The notes under the pieces: model-generated
What the model saw: the letters and a program-made list of their open reading frames with translations, nothing else
What the model was told of the DNA's origin: nothing
Database searches by the model: none
Assembly: GCF_029946515.1 (NCBI RefSeq)
Contig: NZ_JARZHH010000012.1
Coordinates: 62,001 to 126,000, forward strand
DNA from: Polyangium sp. 6x1
GTDB taxonomy: Bacteria; Myxococcota_A; Polyangia; Polyangiales; Polyangiaceae
Length of the DNA stretch: 64,000 nucleotides
Direction: 5' to 3'
In this document: in pieces, positions 9,360-16,929 of the stretch
Numbering within the stretch: the stretch's first letter is position 1
How the letters are laid out: every line of letters begins with the position of its first letter
Made by a program: the position numbers and the translations under genes

Positions 9360-10211
9360 GTGAGCGCGGCGAACACCCAGGACGAGCCCGCGCCGCCGAG
9401 TGGCATCGATCAGGCCGCGGAGGCGCCGGACACGTCGATCGCCGCCGTGATCGGCGCGCAGGCGATCCACTTCGTGGGCATGGGCCTCGAGATCGCCTCG
9501 GTGTTCATCCGGACGCTCTACTACTGCGTCCGCGGCCGTCCGGACTTCGGCGCGGTCGTGCGGCAGATGTTCGAGATCGGCAACCGCTCGGTCGTCTTCT
9601 TGACCGTGGTGATGGGCTTCATCGGGATGATCCTGGTCCTCCAGGGTGGCCTTCAGGTGAAGCGCATCCTGCCCGAGTTCAGCATGGTCGGCGCCTCGTA
9701 CCTGGAGCTGCTCGTCCGTGATCTCGCGGCCACGATCAGCGCGCTCATGCTCGCCACGCGCGTCGGCGCGGGCATCGCGGCCGAGATCGGCTCGATGGTC
9801 GTCACCGAGCAGGTCGACGCGCTGCGCATGTGCGCGGCCGACCCGATCGACTACCTCATCAAACCGCGGTTCCTCGCGAGCCTCGCCATGACGATCTGCC
9901 TCGTCATCTGGGCGGCGGGCGTCGCGATGCTGACGGGCATGCTCACCGCGTACATGATGTTCGATGTCAACCCGCGGACGTTCTTCAACCTGCACCTCGT
10001 CGACACGGGCGACCTCGTGGTGGGCCTGGCGAAGTGCCTGGCCTACGGCGCCGCGATCCCGGTCGTCGCGGGCCACTCGGGGCTCACCACGCACGGCGGC
10101 AGCGAGGGCGTCGGCTGGGCGACCACGCGTGCCGTCGTGAACGCCTCGCTCGCGGTGATCGTGCTCGATCTGATCCTCTCCGCGGCTGGCTACGTGCTCC
10201 TGGGTCCCTAG
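9360..10211 (+). CDS. mlaE: MlaE/YrbE-type ABC permease (second copy)
   Basis: This is a 283-residue permease of the same family as its upstream neighbour but clearly diverged. The conserved core reads RDLAATISALMLATRVGAG, AAEIGSMVVTEQVDALRM and CAADPIDYLIKPRFLA. An N-terminal extension of about 30 residues is Pro/Ala-rich and precedes an amphipathic interface helix (VFIRTLYYCVRGRPDFG) typical of MlaE. The start is GTG at 9360 with GAGGG just upstream. It is likely to work with the adjacent MlaE copy, the convergent MlaF ATPase and the MlaD protein at 11135 to move lipids between the two membranes. Confidence 0.9.
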   Translation: MSAANTQDEPAPPSGIDQAAEAPDTSIAAVIGAQAIHFVGMGLEIASVFIRTLYYCVRGRPDFGAVVRQMFEIGNRSVVFLTVVMGFIGMILVLQGGLQVKRILPEFSMVGASYLELLVRDLAATISALMLATRVGAGIAAEIGSMVVTEQVDALRMCAADPIDYLIKPRFLASLAMTICLVIWAAGVAMLTGMLTAYMMFDVNPRTFFNLHLVDTGDLVVGLAKCLAYGAAIPVVAGHSGLTTHGGSEGVGWATTRAVVNASLAVIVLDLILSAAGYVLLGP

Positions 10212-10285
10212 CTCGCGCTGTCAGAACAAGCCAGCAGCCCAGACGCCGGGTAGGTCCGAACGAAGCAACGCGGAGTGAGGGCCGT

Positions 10286-10313
10286 AGGGGGAGCCCCATC
10301 GAGGGCTCCCCCT
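10286..10313. terminator. Strong hairpin between convergent mlaE and mlaF
   Basis: AGGGGGAGCCC (10286-10296) and GGGCTCCCCCT (10303-10313) form a perfect 11-bp stem with a 6-nt loop. It sits 10 bp before the stop codon of the convergent mlaF gene. It probably terminates transcription from both sides. Confidence 0.7.
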
Positions 10314-10322
10314 GCCCTAAAA

Positions 10323-11063
10323 TCATTCTATGGGGCCCTCGGCGCGGCCGTTGATGAACTGCTGGATGATCGCGTCGCTCGAGGCCTTGAAGTCGTCCGG
10401 GCTTCCGATGAGACGGACAAACCCCTTGTAGAGCATCACGATCCGATCGGCGATCGAGAAGATGCTCACGAGGTCGTGGCTCACGACGATGCTCGTCACG
10501 CCGAGCGTGTCGCTGAGCTCGCGGATGAGTTTGTCCACGCGCCGCGCGCTCACGGGATCGAGGCTCGTCGTCGGCTCGTCGAAGAGCACGTAGCGCGGGT
10601 CGAGCGTGAGCGCGCGTGCGATGGCCACGCGCTTGCGCATGCCGTCGCCGAGTTCGGGAGGGAAGCGATCGGCGAACTCGCGCATGTGCACCTGATCGAG
10701 CCGCTCTCGCGCCTCGGCGAGCGCTTCCTTTGGCTTCAAACCTTTGTGCTTGCGCAGCGGCAGCGCGACGTTCTCGGCGCAGGTCATCGAGTCGAAGAGC
10801 GTCGAGTGCTGGAAGACCATCGCGCACTTCATGCGCACGGGGTACATCTGCTCCTCGTCGAAGCGGCTGATCTCCTCGCCGTCGAGCCAGATCTCGCCCG
10901 CGTCCGGGTAGAGCAGGCCCACGAGGTGCTTGATGAGCACGCTCTTGCCGACGCCCGATTGACCGATGATGAAAAAAACTTCCCCGTCTTGAACGTCGAA
11001 GCTGACGTCCTCGATGACCTTCTTCGTCCCGAAGGACTTGGCGAGGTGGCGGAAGGAAATCAT
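10323..11063 (-). CDS. mlaF: Mla-type ABC transporter ATP-binding protein
   Basis: This 246-residue ABC ATPase energises lipid transport by the MlaE permeases. Visible motifs are Walker A GQSGVGKS, Q-loop MVFQHSTLFDSMT, Walker B YVLFDEPTTSLDP and switch His VVSHDL. The C-terminal tail is short, as in MlaF. The ABC signature reads ELGDGMRKR where MlaF proteins normally have LSGGM. The usual signature Ser and the first Gly are therefore replaced, which is worth noting because that Ser contacts ATP gamma-phosphate. It converges on the permease pair and diverges from mlaD across a 71-bp gap. Confidence 0.92.
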   Translation of the reverse strand: MISFRHLAKSFGTKKVIEDVSFDVQDGEVFFIIGQSGVGKSVLIKHLVGLLYPDAGEIWLDGEEISRFDEEQMYPVRMKCAMVFQHSTLFDSMTCAENVALPLRKHKGLKPKEALAEARERLDQVHMREFADRFPPELGDGMRKRVAIARALTLDPRYVLFDEPTTSLDPVSARRVDKLIRELSDTLGVTSIVVSHDLVSIFSIADRIVMLYKGFVRLIGSPDDFKASSDAIIQQFINGRAEGPIE

Positions 11064-11134
11064 GACGCAGTGGGCCGCGTGCGCGATGCTACGCGGGTCT
11101 GGGTTTGCCGCTGGACATCGTGCATAGTGGACAC

Positions 11135-12160
11135 ATGGCGAGCCCGCGATCGATCGAAGTCAAGGTCGGCATCCTGATCCTGACGGCCACCGTTCTCCTC
11201 GCGGTGTTCATCCTCGTCATGGGCGGCATCAACTTCCAGCCCACGTATGCCCTCTTCGTCGACTTCGACAACCCCGGCGGCCTGCAGGGTGGCGCTCCTG
11301 TAAAGATCGCTGGGGTCAAGGTTGGAAAAATTACCGAAATACAGTTCCGCGGTGGAGAGGCGCCGGGCGGGGCGGGCAAACGCGATCCGCTCGTGCGTGT
11401 GAAGGTCGAGGTCGAGAAGCGGTATCAGCCGAGCGTACGTGACAACGCGGTCTTTTACGTGACGTCGTCGAGCGTGCTCGGGGAGCAGTTCCTCGCGCTC
11501 GATCCGGGGTCCGGGGATCGGCCGGTGCTCGCGGAGAATGCGATCGTGCGGGGCCTCGATCCGCCGCGGCTCGACATGCTGATCGCCAAGGCCTACGACC
11601 TGCTCGACACGACGGTGAACGCGCTCTCGGGCAACAAGGACGAGATCGGCACTGCGCTGAACGGCCTGTCGCGCACGCTGAAGGGCACCGGGGATTTCTT
11701 CGACAAGAACGGCGAACGGCTCGATCGCATCGCGGCGAACGTCGAGCAGATCACGGTGGACACGCAGGACACCGTGCGCGAGGCCAAGCAGAAGTACGTC
11801 GAGAACCCGCAGATCGATCGCATCCTCGCGAACGTGGACAAGACGACGGGCGCGCTCGCGCAGGACGCGCCGCCCTTGCTCGCGGACGCGAAGGTCACGC
11901 TCGCCAACGTCAAGCGCGTGAGCGAGACCGTGGGCGGCGAGGGCGAGCAGGCGAAGATCCGGCAGGCGATCGGCGACCTCGCCGAGATCGCCCGGAACAC
12001 GAAGGGCATCACCCAGGACGCGCAGGCGATCGCCTCGAGCGTGCGGCGTGGCAAGGGCACGGTGGGCGCGCTCGTGATGGACGAGCAGCTCTACGACGAT
12101 CTCCAGGAGCTCGTGCGCGACCTCAAGCACAACCCCTGGAAGTTCTTCTGGCGCGAGTAA
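11135..12160 (+). CDS. mlaD: MlaD/MCE-family substrate-binding protein
   Basis: This is a periplasmic lipid-binding MCE protein of 341 residues anchored by one N-terminal helix (VGILILTATVLLAVFILVMG). The MCE fold follows at about residues 35-130 with the signature NPGGLQGGAPVKIAGVKVG and GEQFLALDPG. The C-terminal two thirds are helical, with repeated KTTGALAQDAP and TVNALSGNKDEIGTALNGL patterns as in MCE proteins whose helices form a channel. The ATG at 11135 is chosen because the membrane anchor starts soon after. An upstream start at 11105 would add ten residues. It completes an MlaE/E/F/D set within 3.6 kb. Confidence 0.9.
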   Translation: MASPRSIEVKVGILILTATVLLAVFILVMGGINFQPTYALFVDFDNPGGLQGGAPVKIAGVKVGKITEIQFRGGEAPGGAGKRDPLVRVKVEVEKRYQPSVRDNAVFYVTSSSVLGEQFLALDPGSGDRPVLAENAIVRGLDPPRLDMLIAKAYDLLDTTVNALSGNKDEIGTALNGLSRTLKGTGDFFDKNGERLDRIAANVEQITVDTQDTVREAKQKYVENPQIDRILANVDKTTGALAQDAPPLLADAKVTLANVKRVSETVGGEGEQAKIRQAIGDLAEIARNTKGITQDAQAIASSVRRGKGTVGALVMDEQLYDDLQELVRDLKHNPWKFFWRE

Positions 12161-12172
12161 CCTCGCGCTTCC

Positions 12173-12388
12173 TCACTCGAACTCGAAGAGCGGCTCGCCT
12201 TCCTTCACGGCCTGGCCCTCCGCCGCGAGGACCTTCGTGATGACGCCTTCGTCCTCGGCCTCGACGGGCATCTCCATCTTCATCGACTCGAGGATCGCGA
12301 CGGTGGTGCCTTCTTCGACCGCGTCGCCGACCTTGACCTCGATCTTCCAGACGTTGCCCGTGATGTGCGCCTTGATGACCTTTGCCAT
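12173..12388 (-). CDS. Biotinyl/lipoyl attachment-domain protein
   Basis: This is a 71-residue stand-alone carrier domain. The biotin acceptor motif ESMKMEMP is present near residue 34 (Met-Lys-Met), which indicates biotin rather than lipoate. The domain folds as two mirrored hammerhead sheets (VWKIEVKVGDAVEEG; VLAAEGQAVKEGEPLFEFE). Such small proteins serve as biotin carboxyl carriers for acyl-CoA or oxaloacetate carboxylases, or fill less defined roles when orphaned. No carboxylase gene is nearby, so the partner must be encoded elsewhere. The gene starts with ATG at 12388 and ends 12 bp from the convergent mlaD stop. Confidence 0.92.
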   Translation of the reverse strand: MAKVIKAHITGNVWKIEVKVGDAVEEGTTVAILESMKMEMPVEAEDEGVITKVLAAEGQAVKEGEPLFEFE

Positions 12389-12759
12389 GGGGCGGCGACG
12401 CTAGCGGAGGTCCGTCGCGATGGGAAGCGAGGACGAACCGGTCCTCGCGTGCGCCCCACGCGCGGGGCCGCGGCTGATCCCAAAAACGGCGCGGCCGTCA
12501 AGCGGGAAAACGCAGATTGGGGCCCTCCGGCACGGAGTTCACCCGTCTTCCGGGACGAAATTCCGGGGCGGGACGGGCCCTGCGGAAAAGAATCGACTCC
12601 ACCCAATTGACAGGCATCTTGAGGAGTTGATACCGACAGGCGCCGCGGTACTCTCACATTGGCGGGTGTCCTCGGAAAGGTGCGGTCGTGCTGTGGAAGC
12701 GCGGCGGTCCTCCCCCGGGGCGAACGGCGAGCGCGCTGCTTTCGAAGGAGCCACGACGC
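12389..12759. other. Intergenic region upstream of coiled-coil protein
   Basis: This gap of 371 bp holds no convincing gene; its open frames are short and lack family-like sequence. The only notable item is a sigma-70-like element at 12607-12634, listed separately. Confidence 0.6.
12607..12634 (+). promoter_or_regulatory. Putative sigma-70-like promoter
   Basis: A perfect -35 TTGACA at 12607-12612 is followed 16 bp later by GATACC (12629-12634), a weak -10. It would give a leader of about 120 nt for the gene at 12760. Only the -35 is convincing. Confidence 0.35.
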
Positions 12760-13512
12760 ATGTCCGAACAGAAGGAAAGCTCGGTCCTGTTCTCCCTCAA
12801 GGAGCTCATGAACCTCGAGGAGGACCGTATCAAGCAGGAGGAGGATGCGAAGGCCGCCGCTGCGGCCGCCGCAGAACGAGCCCGGCTCGACGACGAGCGC
12901 CGGAAGCGCGAGGAAGAAGAAGCGCGCATCCGGGCCGAGGACGAGCGCAGGGCCCTGGAAGAGCGCAAGGCCCGCGAAGAGGCCGCGCGTCTCGAAGCGA
13001 TCCGCCAGGCCGAGGTCGAGAAGGCCCGCGTCGAGGCCGAGCAGAAGGCGCGCCTCGAGGCGATGAACGCGCAGCAGCAGCACGAGCGCAAGCTCGCCGA
13101 GCTGCAGCACGACGAGTCGAAGAAGAAGCTGCGCAAGACGCTCTACGGCGTGGTCGCGGCGGTCGTCGTGATCGGCGGCGCCACGGCCGGCATCATCATC
13201 AACCAGAGCCAGAAGGCCGAGCAGGAGCGCCAGGCCCTCGCCGATCAAGCGCGGCAGGCCGAGGAAGAGCGCAAGAAGGCCGAGCAGCAGGCGAAAGAGC
13301 AGCAGCAGAAGATCGACAGCCTGCTCAGCCAGCTGACGAGCGCGAAGGACGAGGCGACGCGCCTCGCCCTGCAGAAGCAGCTCGAGGAAGAAAAGGCGAA
13401 GCAGGACGCGGCCAAGAAGCCCGGCGGCGGCGGTGGTCGTCCGGCGGCGGGCGGCGGCGCAGCCAAGCCCTGCAACTGCGCGCCCGGCGATCCGCTCTGC
13501 AGCTGCCTCTGA
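12760..13512 (+). CDS. Coiled-coil single-pass membrane protein with Cys-rich C-terminus
   Basis: The protein has 250 residues of unknown function. A long charged coiled coil (about residues 20-120; runs of RKREEEEARIRAEDERRALE) precedes one membrane helix (TLYGVVAAVVVIGGATAGIII, about 128-148). A second coiled coil follows (ADQARQAEEERKKAEQQAKE), then a Gly-rich spacer and the terminal motif CNCAPGDPLCSCL. The four Cys in the last 12 residues could bind a metal or be modified. The ATG at 12760 has a good AAGGAG site. Topology would place the long coiled coil in the cytoplasm and the Cys tail outside, or the reverse. A scaffold or polarity role is a guess. Confidence 0.75.
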   Translation: MSEQKESSVLFSLKELMNLEEDRIKQEEDAKAAAAAAAERARLDDERRKREEEEARIRAEDERRALEERKAREEAARLEAIRQAEVEKARVEAEQKARLEAMNAQQQHERKLAELQHDESKKKLRKTLYGVVAAVVVIGGATAGIIINQSQKAEQERQALADQARQAEEERKKAEQQAKEQQQKIDSLLSQLTSAKDEATRLALQKQLEEEKAKQDAAKKPGGGGGRPAAGGGAAKPCNCAPGDPLCSCL

Positions 13513-13521
13513 GAAAGGCGA

Positions 13522-13550
13522 GCGGCCCGCGCGATCCCGACGCGGGCCGC
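13522..13550 (+). terminator. Terminator-like hairpin after coiled-coil gene
   Basis: GCGGCCCGCG (13522-13531) pairs with CGCGGGCCGC (13541-13550), a perfect 10-bp stem with a 9-nt loop followed by CGTTTG. It begins 9 bp after the stop codon and precedes pyrF. Confidence 0.6.
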
Positions 13551-13576
13551 CGTTTGCATCGCAAAGGTGCAAACGC

Positions 13577-14383
13577 ATGAAGCACACGGCTCCCGAGACG
13601 GCCCCGGACCCTTCGCCCAGCGCCGAGGCCCCCTCCCCTCATGACACCGACGAACCGACGATGAACGACGCGACGAGGCGGCTCGTCTTCCCGCTCGACT
13701 ACGGCTCGCTCGACGAAGCCCGGGCCGGCGCACGCGTCGTCGCTCCGTCCGTCGGCGTGCTCAAGGTAGGCCTCGAGCTCTTCGTGCGCGAAGGGCCCGC
13801 CGCGATCGCAGCCTGCCATGATCTCGGCCGGGACGTTTTTCTCGATCTGAAGCTGCACGACATCCCAGAGACCGTGGGCCGCGCCGTGCAAAGCGCAGCC
13901 TCGCTCGGCGTCCGGTACCTGACGGTGCACGCGCACGGCGGCCGCGCGATGCTCGAACGCGCAGCCGAAGAGGCCGCGCGGGCAAGCGCGCCCCTCACGA
14001 TCCTCGCGGTGACGGTGTTGACCTCGCTCGACGCCGCGGATCTCGAAGCGCTCGGTTTGTCCGCAACGCCCGCAGCGCAAGCAGAGCGGGTCGCGCGGCT
14101 CGCATGGGACGCGGGCGTGCGAGGTTTCGTCGCATCGGCCTCGGAGGCGCAAGCGCTCCGGAGCGCGCTCGGCCCAGAGGCGCTGCTCGTCACCCCAGGA
14201 ATCCGGCCGGCAGGCAGCGCGGCCGGGGATCAAAAGCGGATCACGACGCCCGCGCAGGCGATCGCAGCCGGGGCGGACCTGCTCGTGGTCGGGCGACCGA
14301 TCCGCGACGCGGCAAGCCCGCTCGACGCTGCACGCGTGGTCGTGGCCGAGATCGACGGCGCGCTCGCCGCGAGGAATGTATGA
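13577..14383 (+). CDS. pyrF: Orotidine 5'-phosphate decarboxylase
   Basis: This enzyme decarboxylates OMP to UMP in the last step of pyrimidine synthesis. It has 268 residues with a TIM-barrel layout. The catalytic tetrad motif DLKLHDIPETV (D-x-K-x2-D) is intact, and VGVLKVGLELF precedes it. The phosphate-binding C-terminal motifs TPGIRPAG and ADLLVVGRPI are present. The first ATG (13577) gives a 28-residue Pro/Ser-rich extension. An in-frame ATG at 13661 (MNDATRRLVFPLDYG) would give a family-typical length of 240 and could be the true start. It overlaps rlmB by 4 bp. Confidence 0.93.
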   Translation: MKHTAPETAPDPSPSAEAPSPHDTDEPTMNDATRRLVFPLDYGSLDEARAGARVVAPSVGVLKVGLELFVREGPAAIAACHDLGRDVFLDLKLHDIPETVGRAVQSAASLGVRYLTVHAHGGRAMLERAAEEAARASAPLTILAVTVLTSLDAADLEALGLSATPAAQAERVARLAWDAGVRGFVASASEAQALRSALGPEALLVTPGIRPAGSAAGDQKRITTPAQAIAAGADLLVVGRPIRDAASPLDAARVVVAEIDGALAARNV

Positions 14384-15105
14384 CCCGACTCGTGTATGGT
14401 CTCCAGCCCGTCCGCGAAGCCGTGCGCGTGCACGGCGACGCCCTCGAACGCGTCGTCGTGGAGCAAGGCGGGAGCCCCAAGATCCAGGCCGTCGGCCGCT
14501 TCGCCGAAGGCCGCGGCATCCGCGTCGAGACCGCGCCCCGCGCCGAGCTCGATCGTCGCACCGGCGGCGGCAGGCACCAAGGCGTGGTCGCCGTCGCACC
14601 AGACCTCAGGATCCGCGGCGTGGATCAGCTCGCGATCGAGCCGACGTCCATCGTCGTCGCGCTCGACGGGATCATGGACCCACAGAACTTCGGGGCGATC
14701 GTGCGCAGCGCCGTCGCGCTCGGAGCCACAGGGATCGTCTGGCCCGAGCACAGCTCCGCGCCGCTCTCGCCCGCCATGTTCCGCGCCTCCGCAGGCGCCA
14801 TCGAGCACGCCACGCTCTGCCGTGTTTCGTCCTTGCCGGAGGCACTGCGCTCCCTCGCAGATCGCGGCGTCACGGTGATCGCGCTCGACGCGCAGGGACC
14901 CACGACGCTCGGCGCGATCGATCTGCGGGGCCCCGTGGCGATCGTGATCGGCGCCGAGGACAAAGGCGCACGCAAGCCCGTGCTCCGCGCATGCCAGCAC
15001 ATCGCGCGCTTGCCGATGGCAGGGCCGATCGGCTCGCTCAACGCCTCGGTCGCAGGCGCACTCGCCCTCTACGAGGTCCTCCGCCAGCGGCAGGTGCAAG
15101 CCTGA
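14380..15105 (+). CDS. rlmB: 23S rRNA 2'-O-ribose methyltransferase, RlmB/SpoU type
   Basis: This is a SPOUT-class RNA methyltransferase of 241 residues that uses SAM to methylate a guanosine 2'-hydroxyl, in RlmB G2251 of 23S rRNA. The N-terminal RNA-binding domain (LVYGLQPVREAV) is followed by the trefoil-knot catalytic domain. Its three SpoU motifs are DPQNFGAIVRSA, VIGAEDKG and LPMAGPIGSLNASVAGAL. The start overlaps the pyrF stop (ATGA), so the genes are coupled. RlmB, rather than TrmH or another SpoU paralogue, is preferred from the YGLQPVREA start. Confidence 0.88.
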   Translation: MTRLVYGLQPVREAVRVHGDALERVVVEQGGSPKIQAVGRFAEGRGIRVETAPRAELDRRTGGGRHQGVVAVAPDLRIRGVDQLAIEPTSIVVALDGIMDPQNFGAIVRSAVALGATGIVWPEHSSAPLSPAMFRASAGAIEHATLCRVSSLPEALRSLADRGVTVIALDAQGPTTLGAIDLRGPVAIVIGAEDKGARKPVLRACQHIARLPMAGPIGSLNASVAGALALYEVLRQRQVQA

Positions 15106-15120
15106 GCAGGATGCGCGTGC

Positions 15121-15412
15121 GCGGGGCTTTGCCCCGCACCCCAGCAGGGGGCTGTCCGCCCCCTGCACCCCGGACCAAGCGCGGCCTGGACCGGGGGTCG
15201 ATGAACTGCGCTCCGCGCAGTTCATCGAACGGGCCTGTGGCAAGACCTGCGACGGGCTCGCCAGCTGAGACCGCGGCGCTGCCGTACCTGCTGGCGACAT
15301 CTTCCCTGTCGACAGCGCGCATCGCGCGCTGTCGCCCCGCGTCCAGGGCTTGCCCTGGTCCGGGTCCAGGGGTGGACAACCCCTGGTCGGGTCCGGGGTG
15401 AAACCCCGGCGC
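15121..15412. repeat. Composite palindrome-chain element A
   Basis: This fills the 316-bp gap between rlmB and the next gene. It contains a GGGGC-TTT-GCCCC hairpin at the left end, a 13-bp hairpin (TCGATGAACTGCG at 15198-15210 with its complement at 15216-15228) and an 11-bp hairpin (15310-15320 with 15324-15334). CAGGG-CTTG-CCCTG and GGGGT-GAAA-ACCCC-like hairpins close it. It is the most diverged of four related elements in the window. It ends about 10 bp before the GTG of the downstream glycosyltransferase. Confidence 0.75.
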
Positions 15413-15421
15413 TACGCTGCC

Positions 15422-16597
15422 GTGAAAGCGACCTGGGCGCTCATCGTCCTCGCGGCCGTGCCGCTTCGGCTCGCGCTTGCGCTTGGGACGGATCTTTCCC
15501 CGGATGAGGCGTATTACCTCGCGGCGGCGCGTGCGCCGGGCTTCGTGCCTCCGCTCGTCGACCACCCGCCGCTCGTCCCGGTCTTGCTCCGGCTTGTCGA
15601 TCGGCTCACGGGCTGGCCCGTCGAGCTTCGGGTACGGCTCGTTCCGTTCGTGTTTTCGCTTGGGCTCTCGATCGCCACGGTGGCGCTCGCGCGCCGTCGG
15701 GGCGCGGATGCTTCGGGGCAGAGCCTCGCGGCCTTGCTGTCGAGCTTCGCGCTCCTCCCGGTCGCGGGTGGCTTCGTGGCCACGCCGGATGGACCGGCTC
15801 TGCTCGCCCTCGTGCTGGCCTTGCTCTGGGCCGAGCCTGCGCCCGACGTGGATGCTGCGCCCCTCCCACGCCGGCTCGCCGTTGCGCTCGGCGTTGGGCT
15901 CGTGGGGGCCGCGGGGGCGCTCGCCAAGGTGGTCGTCCTGCCCCTCTTCCCGCTCATCGTCGTCCTGGCTGCGCGACGCCGCCTTGGGGAGCGCCTCCTC
16001 GCCCTCGCGCCCCTCGCCTTTGCTGCTCCGCTCCTCGCGCCGAGCCTTGGCTTCCAGCTCCGGCACGCCTACGCCCAGCAGGCGCCCTCGTTCACGCTCC
16101 TCGGCGCCCTTGGGGCCCTCGCTGCGGCTGCGCTCGCTCAGGCGCTCCTGTGGACGCCCTGGACCCTCTTCCATGGCGCCCGCGCCCTCCGCACGGCGCC
16201 GCTGGCCGACCGCGCCGTCGTCCTGCTCATGACGGCCCTCGTCGCGGCCTCGGCCCTCGCGCGGGCTGTGCCTCCCGAGCCGAACTGGTATGCGCCTTCT
16301 GCTTTGATCCTCGTCGTCGCGTGCGCTCGAACCGGTAAGGATTTGGCCCGGCGCGCGCGACTTGCCATGCTGCTCGCCATCCTCGTGCCCACGGCGATTG
16401 CGGCCGCGCACACGATCAGGCCTTTTCTCCCGCTGCCGCTCCGAGCCGACCCCACCGCCCGCCTCCACGGCTGGCGGAGCGGGGACGGGCCTGTCGACGC
16501 GCCGGGCGTGGGCCCTTATGGCGCCGCCGCGGAGCGATGTGTGTACCAGTTTACGTGTTCAGAAATAAACGAGTACTTCCGATCACTTAGCGAGTAA
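15422..16597 (+). CDS. Membrane glycosyltransferase, GT39/GT83-like (ArnT type)
   Basis: This 391-residue polytopic protein has about nine hydrophobic segments. It looks like the PMT/ArnT family that transfers sugars from polyprenyl-phosphate donors on the periplasmic face. The catalytic loop signature is SPDEAYYLAAARAPG followed by DHPPLVP, where the acidic DE pair and the HPP are family hallmarks. A second Pro-containing loop reads PPEPNWYAPS. The start is GTG at 15422, just after repeat element A. The C-terminal soluble part is very short and its final 20 residues lie in DNA of distinctly lower GC, so the 3' end may be altered or truncated. Confidence 0.8.
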   Translation: MKATWALIVLAAVPLRLALALGTDLSPDEAYYLAAARAPGFVPPLVDHPPLVPVLLRLVDRLTGWPVELRVRLVPFVFSLGLSIATVALARRRGADASGQSLAALLSSFALLPVAGGFVATPDGPALLALVLALLWAEPAPDVDAAPLPRRLAVALGVGLVGAAGALAKVVVLPLFPLIVVLAARRRLGERLLALAPLAFAAPLLAPSLGFQLRHAYAQQAPSFTLLGALGALAAAALAQALLWTPWTLFHGARALRTAPLADRAVVLLMTALVAASALARAVPPEPNWYAPSALILVVACARTGKDLARRARLAMLLAILVPTAIAAAHTIRPFLPLPLRADPTARLHGWRSGDGPVDAPGVGPYGAAAERCVYQFTCSEINEYFRSLSE

Positions 16598-16929
16598 CCT
16601 TCAAAGCACTACTTCACCACCGAATTTAACTGAACGAGCGGCCAGGAAAGCGGGTTCGTCGTTCGTTTCAAGCGAATGACCCTCGCGCGCCGGAAGATCG
16701 CCGAATTGTTGATCAAATTCGCGCACTTGGACATGTCGCTCGGAGAAACTTCTCTCATTTCGCCGAGATAGTTCAGGCGATACACGAAGGAAGGTCTGCC
16801 GGCCGCCAAGCGCGCGATATCGATCCGGTTCTTCCGGGAACCAGCTCGAAGAGAGGTCGCGTACATCGGGTTTGGGAGGACGAACCCGTACAGCACACGC
16901 GAATGTGCGCCGGTCGGCAGGACGAACGT
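16598..16929. other. Lower-GC patch of uncertain content
   Basis: From about 16550 to 16870 the GC content drops to roughly 50-55%, unlike the flanks. It may be a remnant of inserted DNA. One small minus-strand open frame in it is listed separately with low confidence. No repeat or RNA was recognised. Confidence 0.5.
16609..16896 (-). CDS. Small hypothetical protein in low-GC patch (doubtful)
   Basis: An open frame of 95 residues is contained entirely within the lower-GC segment. The product is basic, with phrases such as PSFVYRLNYLGEMREVS and IFRRARVIRLKRTTNPL, and is not recognised. A competing minus-strand frame crosses the same bases. There is no clear ribosome-binding site, and codon use does not match the neighbours. 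It could be a fragment of a transferred gene or non-coding. Confidence 0.25.
   Translation of the reverse strand: MLYGFVLPNPMYATSLRAGSRKNRIDIARLAAGRPSFVYRLNYLGEMREVSPSDMSKCANLINNSAIFRRARVIRLKRTTNPLSWPLVQLNSVVK

Noticed and set aside
12280-13587. Minus-strand Leu-rich frame opposite the coiled-coil gene
   Set aside because: It is the complement of Glu/Lys/Arg coiled-coil codons (GAG/CTC), a known artefact; no start signal.
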